A stretch of 64,000 nt of DNA from positions 62,001 to 126,000 of the forward strand of contig JACPEA010000009.1 in assembly GCA_016183765.1 (NCBI GenBank), written 5' to 3'. The notes beneath the pieces were generated by a model. The model was not told where the DNA came from. It made no database searches and worked only from the letters and a program-made list of their open reading frames with translations. Below are positions 35,090 to 44,719 of this stretch, piece by piece (position 1 is the first letter of the stretch; every line of letters begins with the position of its first letter). The DNA is from Bacteroidota bacterium. Its GTDB lineage: Bacteria > Bacteroidota > Bacteroidia > Chitinophagales > Chitinophagaceae. The position numbers and the translations under genes were made by a program.

Positions 35090-36826
35090 ATGAAACAATC
35101 TAAATTCAAAATATTACTGGTAGGCGTTACCACTTCGTTGGTGCTGTTCTACGCATGTTCTAAGAATTTCCTTGATAAATCGCCGATCGGATCATTAGAC
35201 CAGAACACTTTGGCCAATAAAGCCGGTGTGGAAGGTGTACTGATCGGAGCTTATTCCATGCTGGATGGTTACGGCGGTGCCGGTGGTGGCTGGCAGAGTG
35301 CTGGTTCCAACTGGGTTTACGGTGGTGTGGCATCTGATGATGCTTACAAAGGATCTGACCCGGGTGACCAGGCAGATATCGTGCCTATTGAAACCTATTC
35401 GCCAACAGCATCCAATGGTTATTTCAACCAAAAATGGCAGGCTGTGTATGATGCCGTACAGCGTTGTAACGACGTGCTTCGCCTGATGGCTGCTGCCGGC
35501 GATATCAATGATGCGGACAAAAAGCGCATTGGCGCTGAAGCCCGTTTCCTGCGTGCACATTATCATATGGAAGCTAAGAAAATGTGGAACAATGTGCCTT
35601 TTATCGATGAGACCATCACTTATGCAGCCGGTAACTATAATGTGGCCAATACAACAGATATCTGGCCCAATATTCTGGCCGATCTGGATTATGCCATCGC
35701 TAACCTTCCTGCTACGCAGAGCTCTGTAGGCCGCGCCAATTCATGGGCTGCTAAGTCAATGAAGGCAAAGGCGCTGATGTTCAAGAAGGATTATACGGCA
35801 GCTTTACCAATCCTGAAGGACGTGATCGCCAATGGTGTTACCACTAACGGTAAGAAATATGCTTTGATGCAGAATTTCTTCGACAACTTCAATGCGGAAA
35901 CCAAAAACTCTGCAGAAGCAGTATTCTCCTGCCAGCAATCTGTAAACGATAACTCAAGCGGTGATAACGGTGGATGGGGAGATGTATTGAATTTTCCTTA
36001 CAATGGTGGTCCTGGCGGATGCTGCGGATTTTACCAGCCATCTATCAGTCTTGCCAACTCTTATAAAGTTGATCCTGTTACCGGCCTTCCTTTGCTGGAT
36101 ACCTGGAATGCGACTGATTTCAAGAATGACCAGGGATTGACTTCTTCACAGGCTTTCACACCTGATGTGACCACTCCGGTTGACCCTCGTCTGGATTTCA
36201 CCATCGGCAGAAGGGGTATCCCTTACCTGGATTGGGGTTTACACCCGGGTAACGACTGGATCCGTGACCAGAATAACGGCGGACCGTATGCACCTATCAA
36301 GCACGTTTATTACAAGCGTCAGGAGGGGGCTTTAACAGATAAGTCATTCTGGACCGCAGGTGTAACTGCGAATAACTACACGATCATCCGTTTTGCCGAT
36401 GTGTTATTATGGGCTGCTGAGTGTGAAGTTGAAGTAGGTTCTCTGGCCAATGCCGTAGCTCTGGTAAATCAGGTAAGATCAAGAGTAAAAGACAATCCTG
36501 GTACCTGGGTGAAACAGCCAGGCGGTGCCAATGCAGCTAACTACCAGGTGGGATTGTATCTGGTATTTCCAGACCAGGCTTACGGTCGTAAAGCCGTTCG
36601 CTTTGAAAGGAAACTGGAACTGGCTATGGAAGGACACCGCTTCTTCGACCTGGTACGTTATGGTACCGCAGATGTTGAGCTGAACGCCTATATTGCCAAA
36701 GAAAAAGCCAAGCGTACTTATCTGACCAGTGCCACGTTCACTAAAGGAAAGAATGAGTACTTCCCGATCCCGCAGACGCAGATCGATCTGAGTAAGGGTG
36801 CTTTGAAGCAGAACCCCGGCTACTAA
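35090..36826 (+). CDS. SusD/RagB family nutrient-binding lipoprotein
   Basis: The 578-residue protein is the surface lid of the SusC transporter. The lipoprotein signal ends LVLFYACSKNFLD, with Cys24 as lipidation site. The N-terminal SusD-like domain has helices with YQRCNDVL-type sequence (VYDAVQRCNDVLRLM) and EARFLRAHYHMEAKKMW. The C-terminus has the usual RFADVLLWAAE and RFERKLELAMEGHRFFDLVRYG and ends with IPQTQIDLSKGALKQNPGY. The glycan bound cannot be told. A strong terminator follows. Confidence 0.97.
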   Translation: MKQSKFKILLVGVTTSLVLFYACSKNFLDKSPIGSLDQNTLANKAGVEGVLIGAYSMLDGYGGAGGGWQSAGSNWVYGGVASDDAYKGSDPGDQADIVPIETYSPTASNGYFNQKWQAVYDAVQRCNDVLRLMAAAGDINDADKKRIGAEARFLRAHYHMEAKKMWNNVPFIDETITYAAGNYNVANTTDIWPNILADLDYAIANLPATQSSVGRANSWAAKSMKAKALMFKKDYTAALPILKDVIANGVTTNGKKYALMQNFFDNFNAETKNSAEAVFSCQQSVNDNSSGDNGGWGDVLNFPYNGGPGGCCGFYQPSISLANSYKVDPVTGLPLLDTWNATDFKNDQGLTSSQAFTPDVTTPVDPRLDFTIGRRGIPYLDWGLHPGNDWIRDQNNGGPYAPIKHVYYKRQEGALTDKSFWTAGVTANNYTIIRFADVLLWAAECEVEVGSLANAVALVNQVRSRVKDNPGTWVKQPGGANAANYQVGLYLVFPDQAYGRKAVRFERKLELAMEGHRFFDLVRYGTADVELNAYIAKEKAKRTYLTSATFTKGKNEYFPIPQTQIDLSKGALKQNPGY

Positions 36827-36857
36827 TCACTGACTGTTTTGATCATAGTTATTTTGC

Positions 36858-36896
36858 GAAAGAGGCAGTGTAAACACTGCCTCTTTCATTTTTTTT
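36858..36896 (+). terminator. Strong terminator between susD and the FG-GAP gene
   Basis: A perfect 14-bp stem (36858-36871 with 36874-36887) is followed by eight T. It separates the SusC/SusD pair from the two downstream genes, which may then be expressed at a lower level or from their own promoter. Confidence 0.93.
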
Positions 36897-36944
36897 AAGG
36901 ATATTGTAGTTCCTTATTTTGTTATTGCCAGAACCTGCTTTCCA

Positions 36945-39900
36945 ATGAAATATCCTGTAACTCTTTTTCTTTCTTTTTTTTTCTGTCTCTTGTCTTTTCT
37001 GCTGATTTCCTGCAAACGTAACCAGCCGCTTTTCACAAAAATAGATGCAGGCCAGTCTGGAATTCATTTCAATAACCAGATCCGGGAAAACGATTCTGTG
37101 AATGTGCTTGATTTTGAAAACGTATACAATGGCGGAGGTGTTGGTGTGGGAGATTTTAACAACGATGGTTTGCCTGATCTGTATTTTTCAGGGAACCTTG
37201 TACAGAATAAACTGTACCTCAATAAAGGCAATTTCGTTTTTGAGGATGTTACCGATAAGGCGGGCGTGAACGGAGATGGTAAATGGTGCAGGGGTGTATC
37301 TGTGATTGATATCAATAATGATGGTTTGATGGATGTTTATGTGAGTGCCACTTTGCTGAAGAATCCAAAACTCCGTGAACACCTGTTGTATGTGAACCAG
37401 GGAAATGATAAAGACGGGGTGCCTCATTTCAGGAACCTTGCTGCCGAATATGGTCTTGCCGATACCACCCACGGAACCATGGCCGCTTTTTTTGATTATG
37501 ATAATGATGGTGACCTGGATGTATACATGGTCAACAATGAGATCGTTAAAAATGATTTTCCCAACCGTTTCAGGCCCATTCTGAAGGATGGCAGCCATAA
37601 GAATACGGATAAATTATTTCGTAACGATTGGGACAGTACATTGAAACACCCCGTTTATACAGATGTTTCGAAAGAAGCAGGTATACTGGTGGAAGGGTAT
37701 GGCCATGCGGTTACCATTGCTGACTTCAATAAAGATGGCTGGAAGGATATGTACGTTAGTAATGACTACCTCTCGAACGACCTGTTATGGATCAATAACC
37801 GCAATGGTACTTTTAGCGAACAGTTGAATACCTATTTTAAACATACGGCTGCCAATGCAATGGGAAATGATGTGGTGGATATCAATAACGATGGATTGAG
37901 CGATGTGATCACCCTGGATATGAACCCGGAAGACAATTACCGGAAAAAGATGATGATGAACGCCAACAGCTACCAGACCTACCAGAACAGCGATTATTTC
38001 GGATATCAATACCAGTATGTTCGGAATATGTTGCAACTGAACCAGGGACCAAGGGTAGGGCAGAACGATTCGGTGGGTGATCCTATCTTCAGCGATATTT
38101 CTTTTTATGCAGGCATCGCGGAAACAGACTGGAGCTGGACCCCGATAGTAGCCGATTTTGATAATGATGGTAACCGGGATATTATTGTCACCAACGGTTT
38201 TCCCAGGGATGTGACCGACCATGATTTTGTGGCGTTCAGAAACACGGCTTATGCAGTTGCTACCAAGAAACAATTGCTGGCCCAGATACCGGAAGTCAAG
38301 ATACACAATTATGCATTCAGGAACAATGGCGACCTGCATTTTACCAATGTTACCCGGGACTGGGGATTGACCCTTCCCAGTTTTTCCAATGGGGGCGTAT
38401 ATGTTGACCTGGATAATGACGGCGACCTGGATATGGTGGTTAACAACATCAATGATGAAGCAGGACTGTACCGCAACAATGCACAGGAGCAGTCGAAAGG
38501 CCAGAAAGATACCAATCATTTTCTGCAGGTACAGTTGCATGGTGACAGTCTGAATAAAGGAGGCTTGGGAACCTGGTTGGAATTGTATTATGGGAATGGA
38601 AAAAAACAATTCCTGGAGCATACGCCTTATCGCGGCTATTTATCATCAGTAGATGCCAAGGCACATTTTGGACTGGGTAAAACAACCGTCATAGATTCTC
38701 TGATTGTTCGCTGGCCAAACGGAAAAATGCAGCGGCTGCGCAATGTGAAAGTGGATCAGCAACTTACAGTGAACTATCCAGATGCTCAGGAGACTTATCA
38801 ATTCAAACGGGAAGCTTTTGTAACCGGGGCTTTGTTTACGGATGTCACGGCCGCGGTGAATATTCGGTACATACATCCAGAAAAAGATTTTGTTGATTTT
38901 AATATCCAGAAACTGATCCCGCATAAATTCTCGGAATATGGTCCGGCACTGGCCGTGGGCGATGTGGATGGAAATGGGCTGGATGATCTGGTAACGGGCG
39001 GTTCTTTTTCGTATAGCGGTCAGCTGTTCCTGCAGCAGGCAGATGGAAAGTTTGTGCAGAAACCGCTTTTACCGGGAGCGGACATCAATACCAAACGATG
39101 GGAAGATGAAGGCATGCTCCTGTTTGACGCGGATGGGGATGGCGACCTGGATCTGTATGTATCCAGCGGTGGTTACGAGAATGAAAGGAATACACTGGTT
39201 TACCAGGACAAACTGTATGTGAATGACGGGAAGGGTAATTACACGATCGATAGGAAGGCCCTGCCAACCAATATGACCAGTAAAATGTGTGTGAGGGCAG
39301 TGGATTATGACCATGATGGCGACCTGGATATTTTTGTTTCGGGAAGGGTGGATCCCTGGAATTATCCCAAGCCCGTTTCCAGTTTTATCTATCGAAACGA
39401 TTCCCGCCCCGGGCAGATCCGTTTTACAGATGTAACCAGCCAGGTGGCAAAACCATTGGAGAATATAGGCCTTGTATGCGATGCATTGTTTACTGACTTT
39501 GATAACGATGGCTGGTCTGACCTCATACTGGCAGGCGAATGGATGCCGGTCACTTTCCTGAAAAATGAAAAAGGGATATTTACTGATGTTACGGCCCGGT
39601 CAGGCGTACAGAAACAAACCGGCTGGTGGAACACCATTGCACCGGGAGATTTTGACAATGATGGCGATATCGATTATATCGTTGGAAATATGGGGCAGAA
39701 TTCTTTTTATCGTGCCAGTGAAAAATATCCGGTTCATATTACGGCTGCTGATTTTGACCAGAATGGCAGTTATGATGCTTTTCCTTCCTTGTTCCTGCCG
39801 GATAAAAAAGGTGTGATGAGAGAATTCCCTGCACAGACCCGGGATGATGTTGTGAAACAGATGATCAGTATGCGTACCCGTTTCCAGAATTACAAGAGTT

Positions 39901-40544
39901 ATGCCGAAGCCACGATGGATAAACTGTTCCCGCCCGAGCAGTTCAAACAGGCGCAAAGGGTGGAAGCCAATACTTTCCAGTCTGTGTACCTGCGAAACGA
40001 AGGCAACGGAACTTTCACCATGATCGAATTGCCGCAACAGGCACAATTCTCTGCATTAAATGGCATGTCAGTAGCGGATTTTGACGGCGATGGGAACCTG
40101 GATGTGGCCATCAATGGTAACGATTATGGAACCGAAGTGTCTGTGGGCCGCTACGATGCCCTGAATGGCCTGGTATTGAAAGGCGATGGTAAGGGAAATT
40201 TCAAGGCATTGTCGATACTGCAAAGTGGTATGTTCCTGCCCGGTAATGGAAAAGCATTGGTACAGTTGCGCGGGAAAGACGGCACTGCGCTGGTAGCTGC
40301 CAGCGAAAACAGGGGGCCGTTGCGCGTGTTCAAGCAGAAGCATCCCGTAAAACTGGTTCCGGTAACGCCTGCAGATATCAGCGCCACTATTTTTCTGAAA
40401 GATGGCCGGAAACAAAAGCAGGAATTGTATTATGGTGCATCGTTCCTGTCGCAGTCGGGCCGGTTCCTGCAGGTTCCGCTGAATGCCGGGGGACTTGCTA
40501 TCAAAGACACGAAAGGGAATCTTAGAAAGATCCAGTTGAACTAA
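36945..40544 (+). CDS. FG-GAP/VCBS repeat lipoprotein with ASPIC/UnbV domain (CRTAC1-like)
   Basis: The 1199-residue surface protein begins with a lipoprotein signal (LLSFLLISCKRNQPL, Cys23). At least twelve calcium-binding loops of the form DxDxDG or DxNxDG are spread through two FG-GAP beta-propellers (for example DFNNDGLPD, DYDNDGDLD, DADGDGDLD and DFDGDGNLD). Between them an ASPIC/UnbV domain is present (LGTWLELYYGNGKKQF, then VDAKAHFGLGKTTVIDSLIVRWPNG). Relatives are often encoded beside SusC/SusD genes in Bacteroidetes. Its ligand is unknown; adhesion or glycan binding is a guess. Confidence 0.92.
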   Translation: MKYPVTLFLSFFFCLLSFLLISCKRNQPLFTKIDAGQSGIHFNNQIRENDSVNVLDFENVYNGGGVGVGDFNNDGLPDLYFSGNLVQNKLYLNKGNFVFEDVTDKAGVNGDGKWCRGVSVIDINNDGLMDVYVSATLLKNPKLREHLLYVNQGNDKDGVPHFRNLAAEYGLADTTHGTMAAFFDYDNDGDLDVYMVNNEIVKNDFPNRFRPILKDGSHKNTDKLFRNDWDSTLKHPVYTDVSKEAGILVEGYGHAVTIADFNKDGWKDMYVSNDYLSNDLLWINNRNGTFSEQLNTYFKHTAANAMGNDVVDINNDGLSDVITLDMNPEDNYRKKMMMNANSYQTYQNSDYFGYQYQYVRNMLQLNQGPRVGQNDSVGDPIFSDISFYAGIAETDWSWTPIVADFDNDGNRDIIVTNGFPRDVTDHDFVAFRNTAYAVATKKQLLAQIPEVKIHNYAFRNNGDLHFTNVTRDWGLTLPSFSNGGVYVDLDNDGDLDMVVNNINDEAGLYRNNAQEQSKGQKDTNHFLQVQLHGDSLNKGGLGTWLELYYGNGKKQFLEHTPYRGYLSSVDAKAHFGLGKTTVIDSLIVRWPNGKMQRLRNVKVDQQLTVNYPDAQETYQFKREAFVTGALFTDVTAAVNIRYIHPEKDFVDFNIQKLIPHKFSEYGPALAVGDVDGNGLDDLVTGGSFSYSGQLFLQQADGKFVQKPLLPGADINTKRWEDEGMLLFDADGDGDLDLYVSSGGYENERNTLVYQDKLYVNDGKGNYTIDRKALPTNMTSKMCVRAVDYDHDGDLDIFVSGRVDPWNYPKPVSSFIYRNDSRPGQIRFTDVTSQVAKPLENIGLVCDALFTDFDNDGWSDLILAGEWMPVTFLKNEKGIFTDVTARSGVQKQTGWWNTIAPGDFDNDGDIDYIVGNMGQNSFYRASEKYPVHITAADFDQNGSYDAFPSLFLPDKKGVMREFPAQTRDDVVKQMISMRTRFQNYKSYAEATMDKLFPPEQFKQAQRVEANTFQSVYLRNEGNGTFTMIELPQQAQFSALNGMSVADFDGDGNLDVAINGNDYGTEVSVGRYDALNGLVLKGDGKGNFKALSILQSGMFLPGNGKALVQLRGKDGTALVAASENRGPLRVFKQKHPVKLVPVTPADISATIFLKDGRKQKQELYYGASFLSQSGRFLQVPLNAGGLAIKDTKGNLRKIQLN

Positions 40545-40560
40545 AGTAAATAATCACGAT

Positions 40561-41877
40561 ATGAAAAAACATGTTTATGCGGGTGAGATGATGGTAATGG
40601 CTATCTGGCTGCTTACCGCCTGCAGTGGTAAAAAAGAAACGGCTATTGATGAAGCGGCGGTATTGCATAATAACCAGGATCAACTTACACAAATCATCAT
40701 CTACGATATGTTTACCCCGCCGGTAAGCAGCAGGATCTATGTCTATTCTTCTCTGGCTTCTTATGAAGCCATCCGTTTTGCCAAACCGGGAACACCATCT
40801 ATTGCTGCAAAGCTGAATGGTTTCAAGCCGATGCCGGAACCGGAGAAGAACAAAACCTACAATTATGCGCTGGCGGCCACACAGGCGTTTTTTACGGTGG
40901 TCCATAAAGTGATCTTCTCACTGGATTCATTGAGCAGCTATGAAAAAGCTACTATGAGCCGGTTCAGATCTGCTATGGATGAAGAAACTTTTAAGCGTTC
41001 GGTTGCTTTCGGAGATACCATTGGCAAAACCGTACTGGCACGTGCTGCCAATGATGGGTATACGGCTTCGCGTGGGAAACCAAAATTCCTGGGTAACAAT
41101 GAGCCCGGGCAATGGCATCCTACACCACCTGATTACCTGGATGGGATAGAGTGGTGCTGGAATACCATGAAACCCATGCTGCTGGATTCGGCGGCACAGT
41201 TTAAACCCGCAAAGCCACCCAAATACAGTACCGACAGCAACAGCTTTTTCTTTAAGGAAGTGAAGGAAGTGTACGCTATTTCCAATCACCTGACCGAAGA
41301 AGAAAAGACCATTGCACGGTATTGGGATGATAATCCTTTTGTAATTGAACATTCAGGTCATATGATGTTCGGGAACAAAAAGATCACTCCCGGCGGACAC
41401 TGGATGGGTATTGCTGCCATTGCGGCCCAGGTGAGCGGGGCAGACCCGGTGAAAACGGCCCAGGGATATACCTTAACGGCGATCGCTTTGTATGATGCTT
41501 TTATTGCCTGTTGGGATGAGAAGTACAGGAGTAATGTGGTGCGTCCGGTGACCGTGATCAATGAACATATTGATAAGGGCTGGACCCCTTTCCTGCAAAC
41601 GCCTCCTTTTCCGGAATATACCAGCGGGCATAGTACCATCACTGCGTCCGCTGCTGTGGTACTGGCGCATTTGTATGGCGAAAAATTTGCCTTCCAGGAT
41701 ACCAGTGATCTCCGTTATATCGGGATGCAGCGTCATTTCAATTCGTTCCAGGAAGCGGCAGCAGAAGCCTCCATCAGCCGGGTGTATGGTGGAATCCACT
41801 ACCGGAACAGCGTGGATGTGGGCGCCGAAGCCGGTAAAAAGGTGGGCGCCAATATTGTTAACAAGCTATTTAAATAA
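40561..41877 (+). CDS. Vanadium-dependent haloperoxidase-like PAP2 lipoprotein
   Basis: The 438-residue protein has a lipoprotein signal (IWLLTACSGKK). The C-terminal half is a PAP2/vanadium haloperoxidase domain with the anion-binding motifs KYRSNVVRPVT, EYTSGHSTITAS and SRVYGGIHYRNSVDVG, which supply the Arg and His residues. The family includes both halide peroxidases and acid phosphatases, so true activity is open. The gene begins 16 bases after the FG-GAP gene, so the two are probably cotranscribed, a pairing frequent in this phylum. Confidence 0.88.
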   Translation: MKKHVYAGEMMVMAIWLLTACSGKKETAIDEAAVLHNNQDQLTQIIIYDMFTPPVSSRIYVYSSLASYEAIRFAKPGTPSIAAKLNGFKPMPEPEKNKTYNYALAATQAFFTVVHKVIFSLDSLSSYEKATMSRFRSAMDEETFKRSVAFGDTIGKTVLARAANDGYTASRGKPKFLGNNEPGQWHPTPPDYLDGIEWCWNTMKPMLLDSAAQFKPAKPPKYSTDSNSFFFKEVKEVYAISNHLTEEEKTIARYWDDNPFVIEHSGHMMFGNKKITPGGHWMGIAAIAAQVSGADPVKTAQGYTLTAIALYDAFIACWDEKYRSNVVRPVTVINEHIDKGWTPFLQTPPFPEYTSGHSTITASAAVVLAHLYGEKFAFQDTSDLRYIGMQRHFNSFQEAAAEASISRVYGGIHYRNSVDVGAEAGKKVGANIVNKLFK

Positions 41878-41881
41878 AGCC

Positions 41882-42562
41882 TTATCCAATGGCGGTAAAG
41901 ACCGTTCCGTTGGGTGTGGTAAAAGTTCTTTGATGGATACGGATCTCCGCAAAATCGCTGATCACATCCTTGGCACCGTGAAGACAAAGGTCCTGCCGGG
42001 CCCAGTCCTTACCGATACCAATACTGTGCATACCTGCATTTTGAGCAGACTGGATACCACTGATGGCATCTTCGAATACAAGACAATCACCGGGATCCAG
42101 TCCCATTTTGCTGCTCATGGCCAGGTAGGGTTCAGGATCGGGTTTGCCTTTGCTAACATCCTGTGCCGTTACAAAGTGAGTGAACCGGTCATGGATATCC
42201 AACTGTGTGATCATGTTCAGCATCCGGGAATGGTGCGAGCTGGTAACAAGGCCAACGGGTAAGGAATGATCCCGGAGTTGGCGGATAAACTCTGTTACCC
42301 CGGCTACGGCTTTTGGCGTAATGCTCAGATCGAATTGGTAGGCGGCTTCCCGGATCTCCTGGTGCCGTTCTTCGGAAAGATGCCCGAACAGTCCGGCGAG
42401 TGTATCACCCACTTTTCTGCCGTGGATCCAGGTCCGGATGGCGGTATCGGTAAGTTCGATGGCTTCCTGGTCGGTAACGCTTTTCCAGAAGCTTTCAATG
42501 GCTGGGTTGGAATCAACGATCACACCGTCAAGGTCGAATAAAATAGCACGTATGGAATACAT
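41882..42562 (-). CDS. HAD-superfamily phosphatase/phosphomutase (beta-PGM-like)
   Basis: The 226-residue protein has the HAD nucleophile motif FDLDGVIVDSN with D10 and D12, a helical cap, then VTSSHHSRM and the late KPDPEPYLAMSSKMG and VFEDAISGIQSA motifs. This arrangement is that of beta-phosphoglucomutase and 2-deoxyglucose-6-phosphate phosphatase (YniC). The substrate is a sugar phosphate, but which one is not clear. It is convergent with the haloperoxidase gene, four bases apart, and divergent from the GH20 gene. Confidence 0.88.
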   Translation of the reverse strand: MYSIRAILFDLDGVIVDSNPAIESFWKSVTDQEAIELTDTAIRTWIHGRKVGDTLAGLFGHLSEERHQEIREAAYQFDLSITPKAVAGVTEFIRQLRDHSLPVGLVTSSHHSRMLNMITQLDIHDRFTHFVTAQDVSKGKPDPEPYLAMSSKMGLDPGDCLVFEDAISGIQSAQNAGMHSIGIGKDWARQDLCLHGAKDVISDFAEIRIHQRTFTTPNGTVFTAIG

Positions 42563-42652
42563 AGTTGTCTGATAAAGATGAATAGGAACTTAAAAATATT
42601 TATTTGAACCCATTTTTTACTTTTTATATTAATACTTTTCAAAATTTTCTGC

Positions 42653-44566
42653 ATGAAAAAAACATTAACGATCTGCTGCCTGTTCTTTTGTCTGGCAGCT
42701 ACTGCCCAGTCTGCAAAAAAGAAGATTGCCGTTATTCCAGAACCGGTTTCGGTTAAGCAGGGTGAAGGCGTCTTTAAACTGCCTGCCAATCTTCGCATTG
42801 AAGCACCTTCGAATCCCGGATTGGTACAGGTGTTGGCTACGCTGAAAAAACATTTTTCGGCTACAGCAGGTAGCTCGTATACCGTGAGTAATCAATTGCC
42901 GGGTGCTGATATCAGGCTTGTGTTGAATAAGACAGAAGACAAATCCATCGGCAAGGAAGGATACCAGCTGTCTGTTACCACCAAAAACATAGTGATCAAA
43001 GCCAATGAATCTGCCGGTTTGTTTTATGGTGTACAAACATTGCTCCAGTTATTTCCGAAAGAGATTGAAAGTGCAACAAAAGTAGCGGGTGTAAAATGGG
43101 AGGCCCCGGTAGTAGAGATCACCGATACACCCCGTTTTGGCTGGAGGGGTCTTATGTTCGATGTGGCCCGTCACTTCTTTACCAAAGCGGAAGTGAAGCA
43201 GTTCATTGATGACATGGTGCGCTATAAATATAACCTGTTGCACCTGCATCTGACCGATGACGAAGGCTGGAGATTAGAAATCAAAGGACTGCCAAAACTT
43301 ACGGAACTGGGTGCCTGGAACGTGAAGAAAGTAGGCTATTTCGGTACTTTCAGTAAGCCAACACCTGATGAACCCAAAGATTTTGGCGGGTTTTATACAC
43401 AGGATGATATCAAAGAACTGGTGCAATATGCCAGGGAACGATTTGTGAATATTCTTCCTGAAATTGATGTGCCTGGACATAGCCTCGCTGCTGTGGTATC
43501 TTACCCCGAACTGTCCTGTACACCTGAAGCCAATACTTACCAGGTTCGTTCCGGTGAAGAGATCATGGACTGGTCGCATGGTAATCCACCCACCGCGATG
43601 GTAGATAATACCCTTTGTCCGGCCAATGAAAAAGTATATGAGTTTCTGGATAAGGTAATGACACAGGTGGCTCAGTTGTTCCCCTTTGAGTATATCCATG
43701 TAGGTGGCGATGAGTGTCCGAAGAATTTCTGGGAAAAATCTGATGCTGTTAAAGAACTCATGAAACGGGAGGGACTTACGCATATGGAAGAAGTGCAAAG
43801 TTATTTTGAGAAGCGATTGGAAAAGATCGTATCATCCAAAGGAAAGAAATTTCTTGGCTGGGATGAGATACTGGAGGGTGGCCTGGCTCCCGGGGCAGCT
43901 GTCATGAGCTGGCAGGGTATGAAAGGCGGTATCAAAGCAGCACAAATGAAACATGAGGTAGTGATGAGCCCGACCACATATGCTTACCTGGATTATATGC
44001 AGGGTGATCCTATTGTGGAGCCACGTATTTACGCTTCGCTCCGTTTAAACAAGACCTATGAGTTTGAACCTATGCCTGAAGAAGTGGATCCCAAGTACAT
44101 CTTAGGAGGGCAAGCGAATTTATGGACCGAGCAAGTGTATAACATGCGTCACCAGCAATACATGACCTGGCCGCGAGCATTCGCTATTTCTGAAATCTTA
44201 TGGTCGCCCAAAGAAAAAAAGAACTGGGAGCATTTCTTCGGTAAAGTAGAACAGCATTTTCAGCGCTACGATGTGGCCGATAAAAAATATGCCCCCAGTG
44301 TATACGATCCCAGCTTTGAAGCCAGTCTTACCAGTGATGGTCAACTGAAGATCGAACTGGGCAAAGAAGTAGCATCGCTGGATATTCATTACAGCTTTGA
44401 TAACAGTTTTCCCGATAATCATTATCCTGTGTACAGTTCCGCACTGATCCCACCCAAAGATGCGGTCATGCTGAAAGTGGTTACTTACCAGGATGGAAAA
44501 CAAAAGGGACGCATTATTGCGATGCCTTTGTCGGAGCTGCGGGCCAGGGCTGAGAAGAAAAAATAA
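42653..44566 (+). CDS. Beta-N-acetylhexosaminidase, glycoside hydrolase family 20
   Basis: The enzyme removes terminal GlcNAc or GalNAc from chitin oligomers and glycans. The 637-residue protein has a signal peptide (CLAATAQS), an N-terminal GH20b domain (about 25-155), the catalytic barrel (about 160-500) with the pair D353-E354 in HVGGDECPKNFW, and the substrate tryptophan motif VMSWQGMKGG. A C-terminal domain of about 90 residues looks like the chitobiase C-terminal fold. The SusC/SusD genes nearby are compatible with uptake of the products, but the link is inferred. A terminator follows. Confidence 0.95.
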   Translation: MKKTLTICCLFFCLAATAQSAKKKIAVIPEPVSVKQGEGVFKLPANLRIEAPSNPGLVQVLATLKKHFSATAGSSYTVSNQLPGADIRLVLNKTEDKSIGKEGYQLSVTTKNIVIKANESAGLFYGVQTLLQLFPKEIESATKVAGVKWEAPVVEITDTPRFGWRGLMFDVARHFFTKAEVKQFIDDMVRYKYNLLHLHLTDDEGWRLEIKGLPKLTELGAWNVKKVGYFGTFSKPTPDEPKDFGGFYTQDDIKELVQYARERFVNILPEIDVPGHSLAAVVSYPELSCTPEANTYQVRSGEEIMDWSHGNPPTAMVDNTLCPANEKVYEFLDKVMTQVAQLFPFEYIHVGGDECPKNFWEKSDAVKELMKREGLTHMEEVQSYFEKRLEKIVSSKGKKFLGWDEILEGGLAPGAAVMSWQGMKGGIKAAQMKHEVVMSPTTYAYLDYMQGDPIVEPRIYASLRLNKTYEFEPMPEEVDPKYILGGQANLWTEQVYNMRHQQYMTWPRAFAISEILWSPKEKKNWEHFFGKVEQHFQRYDVADKKYAPSVYDPSFEASLTSDGQLKIELGKEVASLDIHYSFDNSFPDNHYPVYSSALIPPKDAVMLKVVTYQDGKQKGRIIAMPLSELRARAEKKK

Positions 44567-44582
44567 AAGATGGATCCGGGTA

Positions 44583-44617
44583 AAAAAAGGGCTGCTGTAT
44601 TACAGTGGCCCTTTTTT
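44583..44617 (+). terminator. Terminator after the GH20 gene
   Basis: AAAAAAGGGC (44583-44592) pairs with GCCCTTTTTT (44608-44617), with an inner CTG/CAG pairing in the loop. Confidence 0.9.
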
Positions 44618-44719
44618 ATGACCTGCCTGTTCTGTAAAATCCGACGGGTATTTATTCGTATTTTTAAGCGGATAATCATTCACTGTTTCGATTGTACGTG
44701 CGTGGTCAGGAATCACATC

